The notes under the pieces: model-generated
What the model was told of the DNA's origin: nothing
What the model saw: only the letters and a program-made list of their open reading frames with translations
Databases searched by the model: none
Part shown: positions 25,377-32,214 of the stretch, in pieces
How positions within the stretch are numbered: the stretch's first letter is position 1
How the letters are laid out: each line of letters starts with the position of its first letter
Translations under genes and position numbers: made by a program
DNA from: an uncultured Treponema sp.
Lineage (GTDB): Bacteria > Spirochaetota > Spirochaetia > Treponematales > Treponemataceae
NCBI GenBank assembly: GCA_934691925.1
Contig: CAKUTI010000001.1
Span: forward strand, 62,001-126,000
DNA: 64,000 nt
Direction: 5' to 3'

Positions 25377-25862
25377 ATGGCAGTTCCATTTGTAAGCAGA
25401 AAGAGGAGCAATCCTCGCGATTTGGATGCGGACGGAAAATTTTATCCGGCTCCCGCATATATCTCGGAAGTGAACGTGAACAAGCTAGCTGAGGAAATCT
25501 CAGAAAGCACAACGCTCACAGCCACGGAAGTGGTCGGAGTCATCAGAAGCCTGCTTCTGACAGTTCCAAAATATATGATGCTCGGCTATAAAGTGCGTCT
25601 TGACAGCTTCGGCATTTTCAAGCTCGGATTCAGGCACAGCTGCAAAGGCTGGGAAAGGGCGTCGCAGGTTACTGCAAACGACATTGACAACGTGAAGGTG
25701 ATTTTCTCGCCTGAGACAATGCTCAAGGACAAGCTTAAAAAGCCTGAGTTTGTAAAGCTTGACGCAAAGTATCTTCCAGCAGATGACGAAGATAAGAGCG
25801 ATGAAAGCTCAAGCCAGGCAGAAACGCAGGTTTCTAAGGATTCTGCGGAAATCCTAGCGTAG
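25377..25862 (+). CDS. HU-family DNA-binding protein with N-terminal extension and acidic tail
   Basis: The 161-residue protein has a 20-residue lead (MAVPFVSRKRSNPRDLDADG) and then an HU/IHF-like fold: INVNKLAEEISESTTLTATEV-type helices, GYKVRLDSFGIFKLGF (the strand pair), and a divergent beta-arm region. The C-terminus is Ser/Asp/Glu-rich. It most resembles the HU-HIG group seen in Bacteroidetes and some spirochaetes rather than canonical 90-residue HU. AAGGAG (25365-25370) fixes ATG 25377. It could bind the palindrome array that starts about 180 nt downstream, but nothing in the sequence proves this. Confidence 0.75.
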   Translation: MAVPFVSRKRSNPRDLDADGKFYPAPAYISEVNVNKLAEEISESTTLTATEVVGVIRSLLLTVPKYMMLGYKVRLDSFGIFKLGFRHSCKGWERASQVTANDIDNVKVIFSPETMLKDKLKKPEFVKLDAKYLPADDEDKSDESSSQAETQVSKDSAEILA

Positions 25863-25883
25863 ATGCTGAAATAAATTCAGCAT
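25863..25883 (+). repeat. Dispersed ATGCTGAA palindrome, minimal copy
   Basis: ATGCTGAA (25863-25870), loop ATAAA, TTCAGCAT (25876-25883), a perfect 8-bp stem immediately after the HU-like stop codon. It lacks the T-run of a terminator. Confidence 0.65.
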
Positions 25884-26002
25884 TACGGCGTTTTAGGCAG
25901 TCCTGATTTGAAAATTTGATTAAGACGAAATAACGGTGTCTTATTCATTGATTTTAAGCCGCGTTTTGCGGAAAGGAAATCCGTTATGAAAAATATTTTT
26001 TA

Positions 26003-26042
26003 GGAGCCGGGTGCTTTTTTTGGCGCGCCCGGCTTCTTTTTT
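26003..26042 (+). terminator. Rho-independent terminator after the HU-like gene
   Basis: AGCCGGG (26005-26011) and CCCGGCT (26028-26034) pair, and a T-rich run follows to 26043. Confidence 0.8.
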
Positions 26043-26357
26043 TACCCCATTCTTGAAGTGAATTTACCCCGTTTTTGCAGGAATTTGCGCCGATTTATCC
26101 CGTTTTTTTTGGATTTTATCTTGATAAAATGAAGGTGTTTATCAAGATAAAAACACTGTGTTCATCTTGATAAAACAGATGCTTTCATCTTGATAAAATG
26201 CCATGTGTCATCAAGATGAATCAGCCGCGCTGGTCTTGATAAAATTGTCGCGGTCGTCAAGATAAAAAGGAGCAGAAATCTTGATAAAGCAAGTGTGTTT
26301 GCAAAGACAAATAGAACGAAATATCTTGATAAATGCTCCTCGCGTGTCTTGTAAAAT
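26041..26357 (+). repeat. Array of palindromic cores with a 23-bp period (type 1)
   Basis: The core TTTATC-TT-GATAAA, or the same with AA at the centre, recurs with its centre at 26121, 26144, 26167, 26190, 26213, 26236, 26259, 26281, 26304 (degenerate), 26326 and 26349. The steps are 23 bp except two of 22. The central dinucleotide flips between TT and AA, so cores lie in both orientations. The 7-10 bases between cores are not conserved. Weaker half-matches (TTTACCCC) at 26041-26101 may extend the array leftward. No ORF covers it. The remaining bases between the HU terminator and 26435 hold nothing else. Confidence 0.85.
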
Positions 26358-26435
26358 GTGCGGAAGTTGAAAGAATAATTGATTTTTGAGGGCGGCTGTA
26401 GTAAATTTGCCTAAATAGTTAAGGGGTGGATTTTT

Positions 26436-26656
26436 ATGGTTGTCAATATGACTATTCAAAACGCTGACAATGCGCTTCTTTCTGCGCTTAAAAGCGTGTG
26501 CAAGCTGCATCCAGCAGCTAAGGTTTCCATAAAAAAACAAAATTCTCTTGCAGATGAATAAAAAGCTGAGCAGGCTGAAGTCCTTGAAGAATATTAGAAA
26601 GGCACATTGAAAACATTTTCTACTATGGACGAGTATGAGGCTGCTCATGGTCTATA
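26436..26656 (+). pseudogene. Decayed antitoxin gene of a YafQ-type module
   Basis: From ATG 26436 (AAGGGG upstream) the frame reads MTIQNADNALLSALKSV..., a RelB/DinJ-style antitoxin start. It meets TAA at 26559 and, after EQAEVLEEY, TAG in the same frame, then continues sensibly through STMDEYEAAHGL to a TAA at 26654. The last codons overlap the toxin ATG (26647), as in intact operons. Two in-frame stops make it a pseudogene unless only the first 41 residues are used. Confidence 0.7.
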
Positions 26657-26915
26657 AAATTGCCACGAAAAACGCTTTGATAAAGATTACGCAAAATTAA
26701 CAGCAGCAGACAGAGAAGTTGCAAAGAATGTAATCAATCGCCTTGCAAATGATGAAATCTTGGAGAAAAAATATAAAGACCACGCTTTGAAAGGCGAGTA
26801 TGCAGGTTTTAGAGACTGTCATGTAAAGCCTGACCTTGTGTTGATTTACAGCAAAAATAAAGATGCATTGCTGCTTACGGCTTTCAGAATAAATTCTCAC
26901 AGCGAGCTGTTTTAG
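26647..26915 (+). pseudogene. Frameshifted YafQ-family mRNA interferase toxin
   Basis: The body reads RFDKDYAKLTAADREVAKN, then the family hallmarks YKDHALKGEYAGFRDCH, KPDLVLIYSK and HSELF at the stop. The ATG-linked frame (MVYKIATK) breaks in an A-tract near 26670; adding one base restores a continuous ~89-residue YafQ protein. YafQ toxins cleave mRNA on ribosomes. This copy should be inactive. Confidence 0.8.
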
Positions 26916-26939
26916 TTTTCAGGCTACAAAAATTCCGTC

Positions 26940-26982
26940 ATGCTGAACTCGTGATTTTTAATCACGCGTTTCGTTTCAGCAT
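26940..26982 (+). repeat. Dispersed ATGCTGAA palindrome, full nested copy
   Basis: Outer arms ATGCTGAA (26940-26947) and TTCAGCAT (26975-26982) enclose the hairpin CGTGATT-TTT-AATCACG (26950-26966). It is the most complete member of the family in this window. Confidence 0.7.
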
Positions 26983-27018
26983 CTATATTAGATATAACGA
27001 AAAAGTTATGAAAAAATG

Positions 27019-27058
27019 GGCGGAGCGTTTCAATATGGGGCGTGCCGCCCTTTTTTCA
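27019..27058 (+). terminator. Terminator-like hairpin upstream of the restriction operon
   Basis: GGGCGG and CCGCCC close a stem, and six T follow. Its interior (GGAGCGTTTCAATATGG) is identical to the terminator at 22968. Confidence 0.75.
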
Positions 27059-27166
27059 AAAACGCCTAAGCAGAAATGTCATCTAAAACTCCATTCAATT
27101 TAGTCTGTTTTATAATCAATAGAAAATTTTGCTCCTTAATGGTAGACTACAGCAGGGAAAATAAAA

Positions 27167-29239
27167 ATGTCTACAAGTAAACCACAATCAGTAGAGCCGA
27201 ATATTGCGGACTTGGCGAACGGCTGGCTAAAATCATACAAACTTGACTACAAACTGGAACAGGAATCAATCGGAAATTCAGAGATAGACAAGGCTCTTGA
27301 AAACTATGAGTCAAAGCAGGGCGGAAACGGCGGAAACCGTCCTGATGCAAAGCTGCTGATTTCAGATAAATATAACAGGCTTTATCCTGTTCTTATTGAA
27401 TACAAAGGATATAAGGATAAACTTGTAAAACTTGACTCTAATGGGCGGATTTCAAACAAAAAGACGAACGGCGAGCCTGATTTTGCCAACATAAAATCTT
27501 ACGCTGTGAATGGCGCGGTTCATTATGCAAATGCGATTCTTCATTACACAACTTTTGAAGACGTTATTTCAATTGGAATTACAGGATATAAAAACTCCTC
27601 TGGAACTTTGCAGCATGAGATTGGAGTTTATTTTGTTTCAAAAAGCAATTATGGAACAGGGCAGGAAATCGGCAAATATACAGACCTTTCGTTTTTAAAG
27701 GAAGAAAATTTTAATGACTTTATACAGACCGTCAAAAATCTGAAACTTTCTCCAGAAGAGCTTGGAAAAATCAAGGAGCAGCGCGACCAGGAAATCAGCG
27801 CAAGCCTTGTAAAGCTGAACAATGATATTTACCAGAATGAAAAAGGCTTAGGCGAAAATGACCGGGTTTATCTTGTTGCCGCCTCAATCATTGCCACGCT
27901 TGGAATCATTGACAAGAACAATCCGAACAGATATAAGATTACTCCGCTTGAAAAAGACGAGTTTAAGTCCTCGCAGGAAGAAGGCTCTCGCGACGGAGAT
28001 ATTATCCTTAGAAAAATCAAGAATTTCTTGAATGAAAAATCAATTCCGCAGGACAAAAAGGATTTGATTGTCCGCACTTTGCAGAACACGCTTGCAACAG
28101 ACAACATAAATAAAATTGAAAAAGGCAAAACAGAAAGCCAGCTGAAACGTGTTTTTGCCAAAGTTGTTGATGACCTGGGCATTTACTACAAAATCGGTCT
28201 TACAACAGACTTTACCGGAAAACTCTTCAACGAAATGTACAGCTGGCTTGGGTTCACTCAGGATAAACTGAACGATGTTGTTCTGACTCCTAGCTATGTC
28301 GCGACGCTTCTTGTAAAACTTGCCCGCGTAAACAAAGATTCTTATGTGTGGGATTTTGCTACAGGCTCGGCAGGTCTTCTAGTTGCGGCTATGAACGAAA
28401 TGCTTAATGACGCAAAAGACAAGATAAAATCGCCCGATGAGCTTGCGAAAAAATCCGCGGAAATCAAGGCTGTGCAGCTTCTAGGTCTTGAGATTCTGCC
28501 TCAGATTTATATGCTTGCCGTTTTGAATATGATTTTGATGGGCGACGGAAGCTCGAACATTCTGAACAAGAACTCCTTGAGCGATTTTAACGGAAAATAC
28601 GGATTCGGAAACACCAGCGAGGATTTTCCGGCTGATGCTTTTGTGTTGAATCCGCCGTATTCTGCGGAAGGAAACGGAATGATATTTGTGGAAAAAGCCC
28701 TTTCAATGATGAAAAAAGGCTATGCCGCAATAATTATTCAAGGCTCGGCAGGAAGCGGAAAGGCGGCTGATTTTAACAAGAGAATTTTGCAGCACTCAAC
28801 GCTTCTTGCAAGCATAAAAATGCCGATTGACCTTTTTATCGGAAAATCCAGCGTTCAAACATACATTTACGTTTTTAGGGTGGGCGAGCCGCACAAGGCA
28901 AAATGCGTAGTGAAATTCATTGATTTTTCAAATGACGGCTACACACGCACAAACCGCAAAAAGGCAAGCGTGAATCTTAGGGACACTGACCACGCAAAAG
29001 AACGATATGCGGAAGTGGCGGACCTTGTGGAATTTGGAAAAGGAAGCCTGAAACATCTGACCGAAGACGAATACTTTGAGGGAACAATTGACCCTGAAAA
29101 AGGCGACGACTGGAACCAGAGCGCGCCTGTGGACACAAAGCCTACTTTGAACGACTTCAAGAAAACCGTTGCTGACTATCTTGCATGGGAAGTAAGCAAT
29201 GTAATAAAAAGCGAGGCAAGCGGCAGCCTGGGAAAATGA
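27167..29239 (+). CDS. BcgI-like restriction-modification subunit (nuclease + N6-adenine methylase)
   Basis: The 690-residue protein fuses a PD-(D/E)xK nuclease to an N6-adenine methyltransferase. Residues ~1-120 carry RPDAKLLI (D60) and VLIEYKGY (E78, K80). The methylase has motif I DFATGSAGLL (D396) and motif IV NPPY (495-498). The adjacent specificity gene matches the BcgI (type IIB) plan, in which subunit A cuts and methylates and subunit B reads the DNA. A type I HsdM lacks the nuclease. The stop overlaps the S-subunit start (ATGA). It lies in an accessory island beside a decayed toxin pair. Confidence 0.85.
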   Translation: MSTSKPQSVEPNIADLANGWLKSYKLDYKLEQESIGNSEIDKALENYESKQGGNGGNRPDAKLLISDKYNRLYPVLIEYKGYKDKLVKLDSNGRISNKKTNGEPDFANIKSYAVNGAVHYANAILHYTTFEDVISIGITGYKNSSGTLQHEIGVYFVSKSNYGTGQEIGKYTDLSFLKEENFNDFIQTVKNLKLSPEELGKIKEQRDQEISASLVKLNNDIYQNEKGLGENDRVYLVAASIIATLGIIDKNNPNRYKITPLEKDEFKSSQEEGSRDGDIILRKIKNFLNEKSIPQDKKDLIVRTLQNTLATDNINKIEKGKTESQLKRVFAKVVDDLGIYYKIGLTTDFTGKLFNEMYSWLGFTQDKLNDVVLTPSYVATLLVKLARVNKDSYVWDFATGSAGLLVAAMNEMLNDAKDKIKSPDELAKKSAEIKAVQLLGLEILPQIYMLAVLNMILMGDGSSNILNKNSLSDFNGKYGFGNTSEDFPADAFVLNPPYSAEGNGMIFVEKALSMMKKGYAAIIIQGSAGSGKAADFNKRILQHSTLLASIKMPIDLFIGKSSVQTYIYVFRVGEPHKAKCVVKFIDFSNDGYTRTNRKKASVNLRDTDHAKERYAEVADLVEFGKGSLKHLTEDEYFEGTIDPEKGDDWNQSAPVDTKPTLNDFKKTVADYLAWEVSNVIKSEASGSLGK

Positions 29240-30447
29240 ATGCCCCGCTTAGCAAAAAACTGAATGAGGTTAAGTGGGGCGAATTTAAGATTGGGGATTT
29301 GTTTGAGATTCAAAATACATTAAGTTTTAATGCAAATAAACTTGTTGAAGGTAATGAATATGACTATGTAACAAGGACTTCTTTTAATCAAGGGATTTTG
29401 CAGACAACTGGATTTGTTAACGAAGCTAATATAAATCCTTCTGGAACTTGGAGCCTTGGATTATTACAGATGGATTTTTTCTACAGAAGAAAACCTTGGT
29501 ATGCCGGACAGTTTGTAAGGAAAATAGTTCCGAAATTTGATTTGCCGGAGAATGCGATTTTATTTTTTACAACGTTGCTAAATATGCAAAAGAAAGTTTT
29601 GCTTTCAGTTTTAGTTAGAAATGTTGATGAAAAATTTAGAAATATTATAGTTTCTCTCCCTATAACTCCAGAAAACAAAATCGATTTTGATTTTATGGAA
29701 GCGTTTATACGCGAACTCGAAGAGGAGCGTATACGCGAACTGGCCGCTTACCTAAAGGTAAGCGGCTTCGACAACTACGAGTTGTCGAAATGCGAGAGCG
29801 AAGCTCTCGCGCACTTCAATGAATTGAAGTGGAAGGAATTTAATCTTATAGATATTTTTGATGTAAAAAATACGCATAACATTCTTTCAAATGAAATAAA
29901 AAAAGATTCGGGCAGCGTTCCGTATCTTTGCGCAAGTTCTGTGAACAACGGTGTTAGTTCATATATTTCTTACAAAGAAGAACTTGTTGAAAAAGGCAAC
30001 TGTATTTTTATCGGCGGAAAAACTTTTGTTGTCAGCTATCAGGAAAAAGATTTTTTCTCAAATGACAGCCATAATCTTGCGTTGTATTTAAAAGACTTGC
30101 AGCCTACAAAACTAAATCAGCTATATTTGGCGACTTGCGTTTATAAAGGTTTGAGCCACAAATATACATGGGGCGACAGCATAAGCGGAGCAAAAATAAA
30201 GTCAGATAAAATAATGCTTCCTATTACTTCCGACGGCTCTCCCGACTACGCCTTTATGGAAACATTCATCAGCGCAGTCCAAAAGCTCGTGATAAAAGAC
30301 GTCGTCCTCTACGCAGACAAAAAAATCGCCGCAACAAAACAGGCAGTCCATAAAAATCCGTCAGACTATAAAGCACCCGAAGACTTTGGAATTTTAAAAG
30401 TCGCAGAGAATGAAAGTTTTCAAGCCTTGCGGGGCAAGTCATGTTAA
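29236..30447 (+). CDS. BcgI-like specificity subunit with two recognition domains
   Basis: ATG 29236 overlaps the stop of the methylase subunit. The 403 residues fall into two similar halves, each beginning KWGEFKIGDLFEIQNT or KWKEFNLIDIFDVKNT and each ending in a helix (FMEAFIRELEEE and FMETFISAVQKL). These are the two target-recognition domains that read a bipartite DNA site. The linker between the halves (residues ~170-199) is encoded by a chain of perfect hairpins, described separately. The last ~40 residues are a Lys-rich tail. Confidence 0.85.
   Translation: MNAPLSKKLNEVKWGEFKIGDLFEIQNTLSFNANKLVEGNEYDYVTRTSFNQGILQTTGFVNEANINPSGTWSLGLLQMDFFYRRKPWYAGQFVRKIVPKFDLPENAILFFTTLLNMQKKVLLSVLVRNVDEKFRNIIVSLPITPENKIDFDFMEAFIRELEEERIRELAAYLKVSGFDNYELSKCESEALAHFNELKWKEFNLIDIFDVKNTHNILSNEIKKDSGSVPYLCASSVNNGVSSYISYKEELVEKGNCIFIGGKTFVVSYQEKDFFSNDSHNLALYLKDLQPTKLNQLYLATCVYKGLSHKYTWGDSISGAKIKSDKIMLPITSDGSPDYAFMETFISAVQKLVIKDVVLYADKKIAATKQAVHKNPSDYKAPEDFGILKVAENESFQALRGKSC
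29743..29831 (+). repeat. Four back-to-back perfect hairpins inside the specificity gene
   Basis: Stems: GCCGCTTACC/GGTAAGCGGC (29743-29766, 10 bp); TTCGACAACT/AGTTGTCGAA (29767-29789, 10 bp); GCGAGAGC/GCTCTCGC (29792-29810, 8 bp); CACTTCAAT/ATTGAAGTG (29812-29831, 9 bp). Loops are 2-4 nt and gaps 0-2 nt. Just upstream, GCGTTTATACGC (29701) and GCGTATACGC (29727), each followed by GAACT, add two more palindromes. Confidence 0.9.
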
Positions 30448-30468
30448 AAAATGCTTGGAGAGGAAAAA

Positions 30469-31155
30469 ATGAGTAAGCAGGCAGATATAGAATTTCTTTT
30501 TATATTGGCACTTGAAAATTATACAAAGACTAACAATTTAACTTACGAAGAATGTACGGAAATTTTCCATAGAAATCATATTATGGAAAAAATGCTTGTT
30601 CAGCATGAATATCTTCATCAGATTGCTTTGGAAGAAGTTTTTGATTTTGTTAATAAAAATATCTCAAAAAATACTGGACTGATTTTGTATCATGGTTCGG
30701 ATTCGTTTTTTGAAAAGATTGACTTGGAAAAATCTCAGAACAGACGTGATTTTGGAAAAGGCTTTTATACAACTGTTCTTGAAGAGCAAGCTAGAAACTG
30801 GGCATATAAGCAGATGCTTAGAAATGGAAAAACAGAGAGTTATGTGTATAAATTCAGTTTTGAAGAATCTCAAGATTTGAATATCAAGCATTTTGATTCT
30901 TTGAATATGGAATGGCTTGAGTTCATAAAATTAAATCGAAGCAAAGGCGGCATTCAGCATGATTTTGATGTTGTGATTGGGCCTGTTGCAGATGATAACA
31001 CAATGCAGACTGTTCAGCTTTATCTTTTGGGAACAATAAATGCCGATGAAGCTGTAGAAAGATTGAAATATAATGATGTCAATAACCAAGTTTCTTTTCA
31101 CACGGAAAAAGCGGTAGAAAAACTGGTTTTGCTAAATAGGAGCGCGTATGCCTGA
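30469..31155 (+). CDS. DUF3791/DUF3990-type protein, possible ADP-ribosyltransferase-fold effector
   Basis: The 228-residue product has a small helical N-terminus (residues 1-65, DIEFLFILALENYTKTNNLT) like DUF3791. A DUF3990-like domain follows with LILYHGSDSF (His75), RDFGKGFYTT (Tyr100) and EEQARNWAY, which resembles the H-Y part of the H-Y-E class of ADP-ribosyltransferases. ATG 30469, with GGAGAGG upstream, is preferred to ATG 30451. It follows the specificity gene by 21 nt and overlaps the next small gene. Activity and target are unknown; the fold call is from motifs only. Confidence 0.6.
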   Translation: MSKQADIEFLFILALENYTKTNNLTYEECTEIFHRNHIMEKMLVQHEYLHQIALEEVFDFVNKNISKNTGLILYHGSDSFFEKIDLEKSQNRRDFGKGFYTTVLEEQARNWAYKQMLRNGKTESYVYKFSFEESQDLNIKHFDSLNMEWLEFIKLNRSKGGIQHDFDVVIGPVADDNTMQTVQLYLLGTINADEAVERLKYNDVNNQVSFHTEKAVEKLVLLNRSAYA

Positions 31156-31387
31156 GAATCTTTTTACATATAACGGAAAAGATGTGACGATGAATGTCTG
31201 TCTTTCTGTACTTGAAGTTGCAAGGGAAATAGCCAGAAGAAGAAATATTTCATTTGAGGATGCAAATCTGTTGTTTTCAAAAAGCAACACCTGCAAACTT
31301 CTTCATAAGCCAGAAAATGCGCTTTGGGCAGAATCTGCCGGATATATCGCAGACAGGTTTGACGAGGAAAATGAAGCTGTAAAGTAA
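31148..31387 (+). CDS. Small DUF3791-like protein, partner of the DUF3990-type gene
   Basis: The 79-residue protein overlaps the previous stop by 8 nt and has its own AGGAG. Its helices (VCLSVLEVAREIARRRN, ISFEDANLLFSKS) resemble the N-terminal domain of the gene upstream. That suggests a shared module, and a toxin-antitoxin or regulator role is possible. No catalytic motif is seen. Confidence 0.5.
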   Translation: MPENLFTYNGKDVTMNVCLSVLEVAREIARRRNISFEDANLLFSKSNTCKLLHKPENALWAESAGYIADRFDEENEAVK

Positions 31388-31504
31388 TAAAATGACAACA
31401 ATGTTTTTTTTTTGCTTTTTGGAATGAATAAGCCGATGCTTGTATGAAATTTTATTTTGAAGAAACGAAAGTAAGTTGGTATGCGATGTAAATCTTTCCC
31501 CCTC

Positions 31505-31534
31505 TTGACATTCCCCTTAGTTTTGCATTATCTT
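31505..31534 (+). promoter_or_regulatory. Promoter of tRNA-Thr
   Basis: TTGACA (31505-31510), 18 nt, TATCTT (31529-31534). The tRNA starts 11 nt later. Confidence 0.55.
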
Positions 31535-31544
31535 TTAAAAAATT

Positions 31545-31617
31545 GCTGCCTTAGCTCAGTTGGTAGAGCACGTGATTTGTAATCTCGGGGTCGTGGGTCC
31601 AAGTCCTACAGGCAGCT
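31545..31617 (+). tRNA. tRNA-Thr (anticodon TGT)
   Basis: A 73-nt cloverleaf: acceptor GCTGCCT/AGGCAGC, D-arm GCTC/GAGC, anticodon loop TTTGTAA, T-arm GTGGG/CCTAC. No CCA is encoded. Two departures from the norm are visible. The anticodon stem has a T-T mismatch (third pair), and the T-loop begins TCC where nearly all tRNAs have TTC (pseudouridine-55 position). A terminator follows. It marks the right edge of the accessory region and could be an old integration site. Confidence 0.9.
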
Positions 31618-31626
31618 TTTTATGGC

Positions 31627-31653
31627 AGGCTTCCGTTTTGGAAGCCTTTTTTG
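31627..31653 (+). terminator. Rho-independent terminator of tRNA-Thr
   Basis: AGGCTTCC (31627-31634), loop GTTTT, GGAAGCCT (31640-31647) and a T-run. Confidence 0.9.
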
Positions 31654-32214
31654 TTTTAAATTCAATTGAGCTGGAGAAAATCCCTGTCTCGTTTTTCGGA
31701 ATTTTTTTTGTTTGCCTGCGAGCTTTCTTGCCGGGAGAAAGTGCCACGCCAGATGCGCAGGGCGAAGTCGCCGGTCATTTTGATTTTAAGCGAGTGACTT
31801 TTTTTTGTTTTTTTCTGAAATCTTTTTTAAAGGCGGCTTGTGTTGAATCGGGATTTTGGCCGGCGATGAGCGTGAGCGAACCCGAAGCAGCTGGGCATTG
31901 TTTTTGCGCGCTGGGCAGGTGAAAAGAGTATTGGCTGCTTTATAAAATATCCGTGCTGAAAATAAAAAATAAAATCCGTGAAACTGAAAGAAGAAATTTG
32001 CAGATGCTGAAATCAAGTGAATACGGATGCTGAAATCAAGTTCAGCATGACAGCGTTTTTATATTTCTGCAACGAACTTTTTTTCATGACGACGTTTTTC
32101 GTTTCGATGTCGGCGTGGCAAATGCAAATGCGCGCCGGTGCAATGTAGCAATGTATAGAACAATCCTTTTCTTTTTTATATAATATTTTAATTTTGAATA
32201 ACAAGAGGAATATT
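31654..32214 (+). other. Gene-free stretch before ileS
   Basis: About 560 nt with no supportable gene. A plus-strand frame across 31560-31922 overlaps the tRNA and looks like chance. ATGCTGAAATCAAG occurs twice (32004, 32027), 23 bp apart, and the second copy closes with TTCAGCAT (32041-32048), another member of the dispersed family. A TATAAT at 32179-32184 is a candidate -10 for ileS without a convincing -35. Confidence 0.6.

Noticed and set aside
26041..26357. CRISPR array
   Set aside because: Cores are short palindromes of changing orientation and the units are 23 bp; spacers of 7-10 bases are far too short, and no cas gene is present.
26211..26648. Minus-strand ORF of 145 residues over the array and antitoxin
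   Set aside because: Built largely from the repeated cores; the plus strand has a recognisable antitoxin remnant.
31560..31922. Plus-strand ORF of 120 residues starting inside tRNA-Thr
   Set aside because: It begins within the tRNA and crosses its terminator; composition looks random.
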